The notes under the pieces are model-generated. The model saw nothing but the letters and a program-made list of their open reading frames with translations, was not told where the DNA came from and ran no database searches. A stretch of 64,000 bases of DNA from an uncultured Veillonella sp. (GTDB lineage Bacteria > Bacillota > Negativicutes > Veillonellales > Veillonellaceae): the NCBI GenBank assembly GCA_900544365.1, contig UQVF01000003.1, forward strand, positions 21,662-85,661, written 5' to 3'. Below, one piece after another: positions 9,138-17,117 of this stretch. Position 1 is the stretch's first letter. The number at the start of each line of letters is the position of its first letter. A program made the translations under genes and the position numbers.

Positions 9138-9599
9138 GTGGAATTTTATACCTATGCCTATGTGGTGCAACGAGGAGAGTTTACATCTCTGCTGCAATAT
9201 AGTATGACAACTATTTTACTAGTAGCTTTGCTAGTAGTGGGTGTGAAAGTCATGTACAATCGTTTTGATACGAAGTTTCGAGACTTAGGTATCATCATTG
9301 TATTGGGACTTGTCTTTTTATTGGGATTACAAGTGAATGACTATACTCGTGATGTAGATAATGCGGAAGAATCGAACTATATGGTGCAGTTTTTGAATAA
9401 TTTAAGTGAACGTGCAGAGGTACCTAAAGACAAGATTCGGGTTAACACATTGCGTGTGCAAGATCGTATGATTGTAAACATTGAGAATAGTTATTTTGAA
9501 GTGACATTCACCATGAACAAGGAAGCGTATTCTTTACGACCTGTACAAATGATGAATACGAATCCAAAAATTGTAGATGTGAAGAAGGACGAACGATAA
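9138..9599 (+). CDS. DUF3290 membrane protein
   Basis: This 153-residue protein has two predicted membrane helices (about residues 22-40 and 52-70) and a C-terminal soluble domain (YSLRPVQMMNTNPKIV). It matches the DUF3290 family, whose genes are nearly always next to a DUF421 gene, as here. The start is a GTG at 9138 with TGAGGT upstream; there is no better ATG. The pair is widely conserved in Firmicutes without a firm function; stress or envelope roles have been suggested for YetF-type partners. Confidence 0.8.
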   Translation: MEFYTYAYVVQRGEFTSLLQYSMTTILLVALLVVGVKVMYNRFDTKFRDLGIIIVLGLVFLLGLQVNDYTRDVDNAEESNYMVQFLNNLSERAEVPKDKIRVNTLRVQDRMIVNIENSYFEVTFTMNKEAYSLRPVQMMNTNPKIVDVKKDER

Positions 9600-9600
9600 T

Positions 9601-10245
9601 ATGTTAACAGGATATACATTAGTTTTTATCAAGCTAACCCTTGGTATCTTAGCCCTCATTTTACAAATGAATTTGATGGGTAAAGGCAATTTAGCGCCTA
9701 ACTCTGCGTTGGACCAAGTGCAAAACTACGTCCTAGGTGGTATCATCGGCGCCGTTATCTATAGTGAAAGTATCGGCATTTTGCAATTCTTTCTAGTGCT
9801 CATCGCTTGGACGATCGTGGTCATGGGCTTGCGCTTTCTCAGCGCTCATGTGCGATGGATTAAAACACTCATCGATGGACGTCCTAGCATTGTTATTGAC
9901 CGAGGTAAAATTCGTGTCGGAGAATGTTTGAAACGTGGTCTTCGTGGCAGTGATTTGCAGTTGAAGCTTCGTAGCGCAGGAGTTACCCTTGTGAGCGATG
10001 TACGCCGTGCTGTACTCGAGCAAAACGGGCAATTAACATTAGTCATGAACGGTGATGATATCATTCGCTACCCAGTGATTGTGGATGGAGTGGTAGACCC
10101 AGATATACTAGAGCTTGCCGACAAAGACATGGCTTGGTTGGAAGAAGAAGTACAAGACCAAGGATATTCTATTAGTGATATATATGTAGGAGAATACTCC
10201 AAAGGGCATCTAATCCTGCATCCTTATGAAGGGCGCAGAGGATAA
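9601..10245 (+). CDS. DUF421 (YetF/YcaP-like) membrane protein
   Basis: This 214-residue protein has three N-terminal membrane helices (about residues 5-22, 42-60, 62-80) followed by the cytoplasmic DUF421 domain with the characteristic GRPSIVIDRGKIRVGECLKRG segment and a DLQLKLRSAGV stretch. It starts two bases after the DUF3290 stop, so the two are probably coupled and may form one complex. Function of the family is not firmly established. Confidence 0.85.
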   Translation: MLTGYTLVFIKLTLGILALILQMNLMGKGNLAPNSALDQVQNYVLGGIIGAVIYSESIGILQFFLVLIAWTIVVMGLRFLSAHVRWIKTLIDGRPSIVIDRGKIRVGECLKRGLRGSDLQLKLRSAGVTLVSDVRRAVLEQNGQLTLVMNGDDIIRYPVIVDGVVDPDILELADKDMAWLEEEVQDQGYSISDIYVGEYSKGHLILHPYEGRRG

Positions 10246-10250
10246 TACCA

Positions 10251-10279
10251 TTGTATTTTAGGAGAGAATGGTGTATACT
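10251..10279 (+). promoter_or_regulatory. Promoter of the short convergent RNA
   Basis: TTGTAT, 17 bases, TATACT. The only thing downstream before the next terminator (10336-10366) is an untranslated stretch of about 80 bases, which argues for a small RNA gene. Confidence 0.65.
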
Positions 10280-10285
10280 TGGAGC

Positions 10286-10366
10286 AGAAGGAATGAATCT
10301 TTCTGAGAGCGTTGTAGAAAATCATTCATGAACTCAAAAAAGGACGGTGGCAGCCGTCCTTTTTTC
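10286..10366 (+). ncRNA. Putative antitoxin RNA of an Fst/par-type module
   Basis: A predicted RNA of about 80 bases runs from the promoter at 10251-10279 to the terminator at 10336-10366. It has no ORF with an SD. It carries TGAGAGCGTTGTA (10304-10316) and ATGAACTC (10328-10335), each repeated in the same order and nearly the same spacing at 10465-10477 and 10488-10495 inside the opposing toxin gene. The RNA is therefore complementary to the toxin mRNA around its SD and start codon, and also across the shared terminator. This is the arrangement of RNA II in par of plasmid pAD1. The RNA itself is inferred. Confidence 0.6.
10336..10366. terminator. Bidirectional terminator shared by toxin mRNA and small RNA
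   Basis: AAAAAAGGACGG pairs with CCGTCCTTTTTT around a short loop, with T-runs on both strands. Confidence 0.9.
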
Positions 10367-10369
10367 TTT

Positions 10370-10489
10370 CTATTTTCTATTCTTGTAATACTTTAGAATT
10401 GCATATGTCAAAAAATTAACAATCAATCCTTGCAGAATAGGGGTAAGAAAGTTAAACCACCATATGAGAGCGTTGTAATCAACCTCGAT
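10370..10489 (-). CDS. Putative Fst/Ldr-like type I toxin peptide (ATC at the start position)
   Basis: This 39-codon frame encodes a hydrophobic peptide with a single membrane span (LTPILQGLIVNFLTYAIL) and a basic tail (KYYKNRK). The span has the Pro-Ile...Gly-Leu-Ile pattern of Fst-family toxins. A very strong SD (AAAGGAGGTG) lies five bases before an ATC codon where ATG would be expected; the frame stays open upstream to an ATG at 10534, giving 54 codons, but that ATG has no SD and may precede the transcript start. The gene ends at a terminator shared with a convergent small RNA. Either AUC initiation is used or the start codon has been lost. Too short for ordinary gene calling; homology is judged by eye. 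Confidence 0.55.
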   Translation of the reverse strand: MEVDYNALIWWFNFLTPILQGLIVNFLTYAILKYYKNRK

Positions 10490-10562
10490 GAACTCACCTC
10501 CTTTCGTTTGAAGAGGATACTTAAAGTGTAGCATATTTTATGAGAGAAAGGTGTAGAAAGTC

Positions 10563-10591
10563 TTGAATAGGACAAGGAAAACATGTATAAT
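10563..10591 (+). promoter_or_regulatory. Promoter of the SRP RNA gene
   Basis: TTGAAT, 17 bases, TATAAT, placed about 10 bases before the first base-paired position of the RNA. Confidence 0.8.
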
Positions 10592-10600
10592 AATAGGGTA

Positions 10601-10742
10601 ATAGCATTGGAATATGACAGTTCTATGGGGCTTGTGCAAGGAGAGCCTGTGAACCATGTCAGGCCTTGATTGGAGCAGCATTAAGCGGTAACTCTCTTGT
10701 GCCACGAGGAAACCTATAGGGCTGTCAGATTCGAGTGCTATG
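10601..10742 (+). ncRNA. ffs: Signal recognition particle RNA (small bacterial type)
   Basis: The SRP RNA forms a rod that binds Ffh and stimulates its interaction with FtsY during cotranslational targeting. The conserved Ffh-binding core is visible: GTGAACC, then GTCAGG (10658-10663), apical region, then AGCAGC (10674-10679) and AAGCGG. Outer stems pair ATAGCA with TGCTAT, TGACAG with CTGTCA and GGAGAG with CTCTC. The apical ten bases read CCTTGATTGG rather than a stem capped by GGAA or another GNRA loop. It lies just upstream of dnaX, as in other Firmicutes. Ends are set from pairing and are approximate. Confidence 0.88.
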
Positions 10743-10744
10743 GT

Positions 10745-10771
10745 AAAGCAGCTAGCTTAGCTGCTTTTTTT
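10745..10771 (+). terminator. Terminator of the SRP RNA gene
   Basis: AAGCAGCTA pairs with TAGCTGCTT and is followed by a T-run. Confidence 0.85.
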
Positions 10772-10796
10772 CATATCTTAAGAGAAAGGAGGGGCT

Positions 10797-13091
10797 ATGA
10801 GTTACTTAGCGTTATATAGACGATGGAGACCGAAACAGTTTACCGATGTAGTAGGTCAGCATCACGTATCGGATACATTACAACGAGCCATACGGGAAGA
10901 TAAAGTGGCCCATGCCTATTTATTTGCTGGTCCTAGAGGTACGGGTAAAACGAGCATGGCAAAGATATTTGCTCGTGCTATTAACTGTGAACAGGGGCCT
11001 ACAGACACACCTTGTGGTGTCTGCGAATCATGTCAGCAAATGTTACAAGGACAAGCCTTAGATGTGATCGAAATTGATGCGGCTTCCAATCGAGGTATTG
11101 ATGAAGTGCGTGCCTTGCGAGAACAGGTGAACTTTTTACCTGTTGTAGGTCATAAAAAAGTGTTCATCATTGATGAAGCCCACATGCTCACCAATGAAGC
11201 ATGGAATGCATTGTTGAAAACTATCGAGGAACCGCCAAGCCATGTAATATTCATTTTCGCTACTACAGAATCTGAGAAATTGCCAGTTACTATTTTATCT
11301 CGTTGCCAGCGTTATACATTCCGTCGTATTACAGCTAAAGATATTACAACTCACTTATTGCATGTGGCGAAGGAAAGTAATATCTCTCTTGACCCTGCAG
11401 CAGCACAAGTGATTGCGGTCCATGCCGATGGTGGTTTACGGGATGCCTTGAGCATTCTGGATCAATGTTCTGGTATGACCTCGGAGATGATTACAGCTCC
11501 TCTAGTAGAGACTATGATTGGCTTAGTGAGTAAATCTTGGGTCCTCGATATGGTAGATATATTGAAAACTGGTAATGGAGCGGCATTACTGCAAGCTGTG
11601 GATGAAGCTCTACAAATGGGTCGTGATGCCCGCCAAATTGTAACGGCTTTAGTGGAGCATTTGCGAGCCATGATTGTGGCGAAAGTATTGCCTGAGGCGG
11701 AAGAATTGTTGGCCTATGATACGCATAAAGAGCGATTATTGGCGCAGACCAATGAGTTATCTATGGAGGAGATAGGACGCTATATCAATGTACTACAAAC
11801 AGTACAAAATAATGCAAAACAAGTAGATAACCCACGAGTGATTGTGGAAATGGGATTACTTTCACTCTTGCAATTAGGTGGCGGTACTTACCAAACATTA
11901 GAAGGGCGCATGACGACGATGGAACAATTTGTAAATCGTCAAGAAGATGCATTGCTCCAAAAACTGAATGAGTGGGCAGAACAACGACCTGTAGTAGTTG
12001 CTAAACCTGTGGTAGAATCTGCACCACCTGTGGCGGATACAGATGTATATGATGGTGTCCTAGAGGAAATTCCCCATCCAGTGGAAGATGATGTGTTGTT
12101 GCCGCCTATCTCATCAGTAAAAACTAGTTCTGCAAAAGCAACATCTCCTTTACCACCACCTCGCACAGCTAAGGCAGTTGGCTCTGGTGGTAAAAGTCCA
12201 TTGCCACCTCCATTGCGAAAGAAAGCAGCTCCAACGGTAACACCTAAAACAACGATAATCGACACGACGCAAGAGGAGACTGTAGGACAGGGGATGGTGA
12301 GTCCTCATGAATATAGCACGATTTTAGCAAACGTGATAAAATGGTTGAGAGGCAAGAACTATGGGTTGCTGAATACCATCTATCAGCAAGGAACCTTGGT
12401 GTACTTAGATCAAGAGCAAGCTATTTTGGTGTTCCCTACGCCGATTGCGGGCCCTATCTTGGTACAACAGCAACATGTAGAATGCGGAAAACAAGCGTTC
12501 CAACAAGTGATAGGACGACCGATTGTGGTGAAAGCCATCGATAAGAGGGATCCTAAGTTGCAGGTGTACCTAAATGCAGTAAAATCATTTGGAGGAAATT
12601 CACAACAAGGGGGACAGTCCCAACCAACGATAGCAGCTCCTGTGGTGGAACGTTCTAGCGAATCCGAGGAGATAGTACAACCGACAGTTGTGACGCAAGA
12701 AGTGGCACAGACTGCACCTCATGAGGAGATACCAGCTGTATCGGAAGTGGAACCAACACCTGAGAGTGGTAAACCTACTTATGTAGGGACAAATACAAAT
12801 TCAAAGGTAGGCGCCGGTAGTGACCCTACTAATGTAGATGGTATTATTGATGATTTTCTCACGGTCTATGATAATCCAGAGGAAGTATTAAATCCCTACT
12901 ATCAAGAAATGGGGAAAGGCATGCTTTCAGAAGAAGGCATAGAGGAGATACGAAAGCTGCCGAAATGGTCTTCTGCAGAGGCCAGTGATGAAGAAAAACA
13001 AGAGCCCCTACTCTATGATGCATTGCAACATATGGAGGCCAGTGGGTATGATATTTATGTTAAAGAAGTAGACGATTTGTCTAATAGTTAA
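10797..13091 (+). CDS. dnaX: DNA polymerase III subunit gamma/tau
   Basis: DnaX is the ATPase of the clamp loader and, as tau, organises the replisome. The 764-residue protein has the AAA+ module at about residues 1-220 with Walker A GPRGTGKT (45-52), the zinc-binding set Cys64/73/76/79, Walker B DEAH (near 127), and the sensor/domain III region to about 370. A proline- and glutamate-rich linker (about 400-500) separates this from a tau-like C-terminal part. AAAGGAGGGGCT precedes the ATG. I saw no obvious frameshift signal for a separate gamma form. It leads dnaX-ybaB-recR-bofA. Confidence 0.97.
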   Translation: MSYLALYRRWRPKQFTDVVGQHHVSDTLQRAIREDKVAHAYLFAGPRGTGKTSMAKIFARAINCEQGPTDTPCGVCESCQQMLQGQALDVIEIDAASNRGIDEVRALREQVNFLPVVGHKKVFIIDEAHMLTNEAWNALLKTIEEPPSHVIFIFATTESEKLPVTILSRCQRYTFRRITAKDITTHLLHVAKESNISLDPAAAQVIAVHADGGLRDALSILDQCSGMTSEMITAPLVETMIGLVSKSWVLDMVDILKTGNGAALLQAVDEALQMGRDARQIVTALVEHLRAMIVAKVLPEAEELLAYDTHKERLLAQTNELSMEEIGRYINVLQTVQNNAKQVDNPRVIVEMGLLSLLQLGGGTYQTLEGRMTTMEQFVNRQEDALLQKLNEWAEQRPVVVAKPVVESAPPVADTDVYDGVLEEIPHPVEDDVLLPPISSVKTSSAKATSPLPPPRTAKAVGSGGKSPLPPPLRKKAAPTVTPKTTIIDTTQEETVGQGMVSPHEYSTILANVIKWLRGKNYGLLNTIYQQGTLVYLDQEQAILVFPTPIAGPILVQQQHVECGKQAFQQVIGRPIVVKAIDKRDPKLQVYLNAVKSFGGNSQQGGQSQPTIAAPVVERSSESEEIVQPTVVTQEVAQTAPHEEIPAVSEVEPTPESGKPTYVGTNTNSKVGAGSDPTNVDGIIDDFLTVYDNPEEVLNPYYQEMGKGMLSEEGIEEIRKLPKWSSAEASDEEKQEPLLYDALQHMEASGYDIYVKEVDDLSNS

Positions 13092-13102
13092 GGAGGTTCA
13101 CT

Positions 13103-13432
13103 ATGTTTGGTGGCGGTAATATGCAAGGTATGTTGAAAAAAGTTCAAAAAATGCAAAAGGACATGGAAAAAGCACAAGAGGAAATTAAAAGCACCGTAGT
13201 TGAAGCATCTATCGGTGGTGGTGCTGTATCTGTAACGATGAACGGAGAACAAGAAGTGTTGTCCATTAAAATTGCTCCGGCTGCAGTCGACCCAGAAGAT
13301 GTGGAAGCATTGGAAGATTTAATTTTAGCAGCTGTGAATGAAGCAAACCGCAAAGCAAAAGAAGTAGCAGAGAAAAAATTAGGTGCTGTTACAGGAAACT
13401 TGAAACTTCCTGGAATGCCTGGTATGTTCTAA
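13103..13432 (+). CDS. YbaB/EbfC-family nucleoid-associated protein
   Basis: This 109-residue protein belongs to the YbaB/EbfC family of small dimeric DNA-binding proteins. It begins with a Gly/Met-rich segment (MFGGGNMQGMLKKVQKMQKDM), has an amphipathic N-terminal helix, the conserved VTMNGEQEVLSIKI strand region and the LILAAVNEANRKAKE helix. AAGGAGG precedes the start, 11 bases after dnaX. The gene order dnaX-ybaB-recR is conserved across bacteria. Confidence 0.93.
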   Translation: MFGGGNMQGMLKKVQKMQKDMEKAQEEIKSTVVEASIGGGAVSVTMNGEQEVLSIKIAPAAVDPEDVEALEDLILAAVNEANRKAKEVAEKKLGAVTGNLKLPGMPGMF

Positions 13433-13433
13433 T

Positions 13434-14027
13434 ATGACAAATCCTTTAGAACGATTAGTAGAAGAGTTGCGTCGCCTTCCAGGGGTAGGTGCTAAGTCCG
13501 CTAGACGATTAGCGTACCATCTCATTGAGGCCGATGCAGAAGATGTACAACGCTTGGTAGAAACCATACTTGCAGCGAAAGAAGCCACACATAGATGTTC
13601 CCAATGTTTTAATTTATCTGCTCAAGATCCTTGTGAGTTTTGTGCAAGCTCTAAACGGGACAGATCGATGATTTGCGTGGTGGAAACATCACGTGATGTA
13701 ATCGCTATCGAACGTAGCGGTGACTATAAAGGGTTATATCATGTGTTGGAAGGGGCTTTATCCCCTATTGATGGGGTAGGTGTAGAAGATATTCGCTTGA
13801 AAGAACTCATGCTACGCCTTCAAGATAATACAGTGCAAGAGGTTATCATCGCCACAGACCCTGATGTAGAAGGGGAAGCAACGGCGCTATACATTGCTCG
13901 ACTATTACAACCTACAGGGATTAAGGTCACCCGTATTGCCCGTGGTATTCCGGTTGGCGGTGATATTGAATACGCCGATGAAGTCACATTGAGTGGTGCT
14001 GTATTACATCGTCAAGAAATGAGGTAA
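13434..14027 (+). CDS. recR: Recombination protein RecR
   Basis: RecR works with RecF and RecO to load RecA on SSB-coated gapped DNA. The 197-residue protein has the N-terminal helix-hairpin-helix (LRRLPGVGAKSARRLAYHL), a zinc finger with Cys55, Cys58, Cys67 and Cys70, and a Toprim domain (MICVVETSRDVIAIERSG and the IIATDPDVEGEATALYIAR segment). It starts one base after the ybaB stop, so the two are translationally coupled. Length is standard. Confidence 0.97.
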   Translation: MTNPLERLVEELRRLPGVGAKSARRLAYHLIEADAEDVQRLVETILAAKEATHRCSQCFNLSAQDPCEFCASSKRDRSMICVVETSRDVIAIERSGDYKGLYHVLEGALSPIDGVGVEDIRLKELMLRLQDNTVQEVIIATDPDVEGEATALYIARLLQPTGIKVTRIARGIPVGGDIEYADEVTLSGAVLHRQEMR

Positions 14028-14029
14028 TT

Positions 14030-14260
14030 ATGGATTACATACTACAAGCTGTGGTAGCCGTTGTTGTAGCCTGGGTGATTATCAAAGTAGCTTGGTTCAC
14101 CATTAAACGAGTGGCGATAAACGTCTTTTTAGGTATGCTTACCTATGCAGTGGCTACAGAAGTACTTCATGTTCCTTTAGATATGAATATTATGTTGTGG
14201 GCATTAACAGCTGTGTTAGGGCCTATACCAGTGCTAGGTTTAGCGTACTTTCATTGGTAA
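14030..14260 (+). CDS. BofA-like small membrane protein
   Basis: This 76-residue protein has membrane spans at about residues 5-22, 28-46 and 52-72. Its position immediately after recR and its size match the pro-sigma-K processing inhibitor BofA family, which in Bacillus sits at the same place. In spore formers BofA restrains the SpoIVFB protease; Veillonella does not sporulate, so the role here must differ or be vestigial. It begins two bases after recR and is part of the same operon. The call rests on synteny plus hydrophobic profile. Confidence 0.7.
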   Translation: MDYILQAVVAVVVAWVIIKVAWFTIKRVAINVFLGMLTYAVATEVLHVPLDMNIMLWALTAVLGPIPVLGLAYFHW

Positions 14261-14274
14261 GATAAGGAGCAACT

Positions 14275-16929
14275 ATGCAATCAAATACTGTTGTGCTTAA
14301 TGAAATTCAACAACAAGTTGTACAGGAATTAGATAGAAATATGGTATTGCTGGCTTCTGCAGGAACGGGAAAAACAAATACATTGTCTTATCGTGTGGCA
14401 CATATCTTGGAAACGGGACGTGCTACTGGTGATCAAATTTTGTGCCTTACATTTACGAATAAAGCTTGTCGTGAAATGAAAGAGCGCATGGTTACCATTG
14501 TAGGGCAAGAGGCGCAAGCTGTGAAAGTATCTACATTTCACAGCTTTTGTTATACCATTTTGCAAGAAGAAGCAAAATTACAAGAAGATTTATTTAAAGA
14601 ATTTCTCATCTTTGACGAAGAAGATGCAGAAGAATTATTAAGTGAATTTTTGCCGGATCTTGTGAAAGCCTATAGTGAAGAACACTATATTATGTCTCCT
14701 AGAATCTATGCATATACGATTAGACAAGTCATCAGTGCAGTGAAAGAGTATCGCTCTAAGTATCAATATTATTCTTCTGATATAGCCAACGATTACAGGC
14801 GTACGATGGAACGAATGAAACGGGAGCAGTCTGTATGGTACAATATTATGTCACAGGAGACGGCTGTATTTTTAGAAGAAACAGGGCTACAAGTATTAAT
14901 GGAATATGAGTGCCGTTTACGGAATCTTAATGGTTTGGATTTTGCTGATTTGATTACTCGTGTTCATCAGATTTTTCAGCGACCAGAAGTAGCTAATCGT
15001 TGGCGCCAGCGCTATTCCTATATTGCGGTGGATGAAATGCAAGACACTAGTGAATTAGAGTATGAAGTGATGAATACTATGTGGAAGGGTAACCATATTT
15101 TGCTGTGTGGAGATTACTTTCAAACCATTTATGAATGGAGGGGCTCTAATCCAATCACATTAATCGATCGATATCGGAGAGATTATAACCCGTTAGAATT
15201 GGTGTTTGATACAAATTATCGGTCTAATCAGATGCTATTTAAGGGCGCTTTTTCCATGCTGAAAAATATGTTCCCTCAACGGGTAGGAGCGTTATATCAA
15301 AAAGAACCGAAAGCCATAGCCACGCAAGAGGGGCAGCCTATTTCTATATTTATTGCAGAAGATGCTTACGATGAGGCTAGGTATATTTTTCAGTCTATCC
15401 AACGCTTACGAACTGGAGAAGAGATGCCTCCTGTAGGGATTTTAGTGCGCACCAATAAGCAGGCTATACAATTGAGTAATCAGTTTAAACGATGTAACCA
15501 GTCATTGCCAGAAGAGGGAAAATTGAAATTTATTTTGGCAGATGAACTGAAATTTTTCCGGCGCTTAGAAATTAAGGATGTGCTGGCATTTTTTAAATGC
15601 TTAGTGAATCCTTGGGATTTGATGAGTACAAAACGGATTATCAGAACCTTTGTCAAAGGTATTGGTGATAAGCGTATGGAGGAATTAGAAAGTACAGAAG
15701 TGAGAAAGACTGGTTTACGCATCACCGATTTTATGAGTACAAAAATCTTTACACGAGAGCCTTATGAACAATTAGAAAAAGGGTTAGTAGCTAAAGACAT
15801 CGTTGTATTTGATGTGGAAACGACGGGTGTAAATATCATGGAAGATCGCATTGTGCAGATGGCAACCATCCGTATTGATGAGAACGGCAATACAATTGAT
15901 ACTTTCGAACAATTCATTAATCCCGGCGTACCTGTAGGTGATTCAGAATTAGTACATGGTTTTAGTGATGCGCACTTACAAGAAGTTGGAGGTGATGCAC
16001 AAACAGTATTGGAAGCATTCAGACAGTTTGCTGATGGGGCCATAATTGTAGGACATAATGTACAATATGATATGGGGATATTGGAGCAAGAGTGTAGCCG
16101 TCATAGTGTAGCTATGCCAAGGGTACAAGCCATTTATGATACCCTAGATATATATCGCCGATTCTATCCTAATTTACCAAACCACAAATTAGAATTTTTA
16201 AGTGGATACTTCCCGATTGGTCATCAGTCTACGCATAATGCGATGGATGATATTATAGCGACAGGTAAATTATTGATCTATGCCATGAAAGAAAATATCC
16301 TTCCTACAAAAGCACAGCGTATGGCATTTGTAAATAAGTATAGAGATATATTCGCTAATATTGCTGCCTCTATGGATACTTTGCGAAGTAAGTGGATTAC
16401 AAGCAAACCTACAGATATTCTTACTTGTATTATGAAGGATATGGGAGTAGTGGCACATTATGAGAAGAAGGTAAAAGAAGATCCCACAGGAGAACGTAGA
16501 TTATCTAGTATTCGCGAACTATATCGGATCATGAAAGAATTAGAAGAGGAACATCCACACTATGTAGGTCGTGATGGTGTGAAAGCGATACTAGAAATGT
16601 CAGCCCTTCACTCAGGAGAGGGCATGTTCCGACGAAAAGGAGATAGTCGTATCCCAATAATAACGGTCCATCAAGCTAAAGGCAGTGAATTTGAACATGT
16701 CTTTATTGCTAGTGCTCATGATGGAGGGTTTCCTTTCTATTATGCTATTGAGGATGGCAAACTGGAAGAAGAGAAACGTATTTTCTATGTGGCATTAACC
16801 CGTGCTAAGGAACATTTGACTATTACTTATGCAAAGTTCAATAAGCATGGGTATCGGCAGCAAGCAAGTCGATTCCTGGCATCTATTCCACCTGAGTATG
16901 CAGTATTAGTACCATTCAGTCGATGGTAG
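14275..16929 (+). CDS. UvrD/PcrA-type DNA helicase with an embedded DnaQ-like 3'-5' exonuclease domain
   Basis: This 884-residue protein is a superfamily 1 helicase: Walker A ASAGTGKT (27-34), motif II VDEMQDTS (D253, E254), motif III GDYFQTIYEWRGS, motif IV DTNYRSN, motif V TVHQAKGSEFEHVFIAS and motif VI IFYVALTRAKEHL near the C-terminus. Between motifs IV and V (about residues 508-680) lies a complete DEDDh exonuclease: VFDVETTG (D513, E515), GHNVQYD (D599) and STHNAMDD (H654, D659). The catalytic set looks intact. Helicase plus proofreading-type nuclease on one chain suggests resection or repair. AAGGAG precedes the start; it follows the bofA-like gene closely. Exact pathway unknown. Confidence 0.9.
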   Translation: MQSNTVVLNEIQQQVVQELDRNMVLLASAGTGKTNTLSYRVAHILETGRATGDQILCLTFTNKACREMKERMVTIVGQEAQAVKVSTFHSFCYTILQEEAKLQEDLFKEFLIFDEEDAEELLSEFLPDLVKAYSEEHYIMSPRIYAYTIRQVISAVKEYRSKYQYYSSDIANDYRRTMERMKREQSVWYNIMSQETAVFLEETGLQVLMEYECRLRNLNGLDFADLITRVHQIFQRPEVANRWRQRYSYIAVDEMQDTSELEYEVMNTMWKGNHILLCGDYFQTIYEWRGSNPITLIDRYRRDYNPLELVFDTNYRSNQMLFKGAFSMLKNMFPQRVGALYQKEPKAIATQEGQPISIFIAEDAYDEARYIFQSIQRLRTGEEMPPVGILVRTNKQAIQLSNQFKRCNQSLPEEGKLKFILADELKFFRRLEIKDVLAFFKCLVNPWDLMSTKRIIRTFVKGIGDKRMEELESTEVRKTGLRITDFMSTKIFTREPYEQLEKGLVAKDIVVFDVETTGVNIMEDRIVQMATIRIDENGNTIDTFEQFINPGVPVGDSELVHGFSDAHLQEVGGDAQTVLEAFRQFADGAIIVGHNVQYDMGILEQECSRHSVAMPRVQAIYDTLDIYRRFYPNLPNHKLEFLSGYFPIGHQSTHNAMDDIIATGKLLIYAMKENILPTKAQRMAFVNKYRDIFANIAASMDTLRSKWITSKPTDILTCIMKDMGVVAHYEKKVKEDPTGERRLSSIRELYRIMKELEEEHPHYVGRDGVKAILEMSALHSGEGMFRRKGDSRIPIITVHQAKGSEFEHVFIASAHDGGFPFYYAIEDGKLEEEKRIFYVALTRAKEHLTITYAKFNKHGYRQQASRFLASIPPEYAVLVPFSRW

Positions 16930-16994
16930 GGAATTTATAGGAGGCTCTCTACCCTAATGTTTTCAATCTATGCTATAATAGAGTGTAAATAGCT

Positions 16995-17117
16995 ATGCGT
17001 AAAACGCCTATTTGCGAAGGTAATACTAATAATGGAAGAACTTTCAGAATGAGAGCTTTCACGGTAGAAGGCAATTATAAATATAGAAAGTTCTATGATG
17101 TAATGGAGGCAATTCAT
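16995..17117 (+). promoter_or_regulatory. Structured leader upstream of purA
   Basis: A TATAAT at 16974-16979 suggests a transcript start near 16986. The leader contains AGAACTTTC (17037-17045) and GAAAGTTCT (17086-17094), a perfect 9-bp pair, plus a smaller AAATAG/CTATTT hairpin. It matches no riboswitch I recognise. The frame happens to be open through it. Confidence 0.4.

Noticed and set aside
10797..10850. The SRP RNA region as part of the dnaX leader
   Set aside because: A good terminator at 10745-10771 ends the RNA before dnaX, so it is a separate gene.
12100..12260. Programmed frameshift in dnaX producing gamma
   Set aside because: No A-rich slippery heptamer with a following hairpin was seen in the linker region.
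16995..17117. N-terminal extension of PurA from the upstream in-frame ATG
   Set aside because: The added 41 residues are unlike the family and the SD is right before the ATG at 17118.
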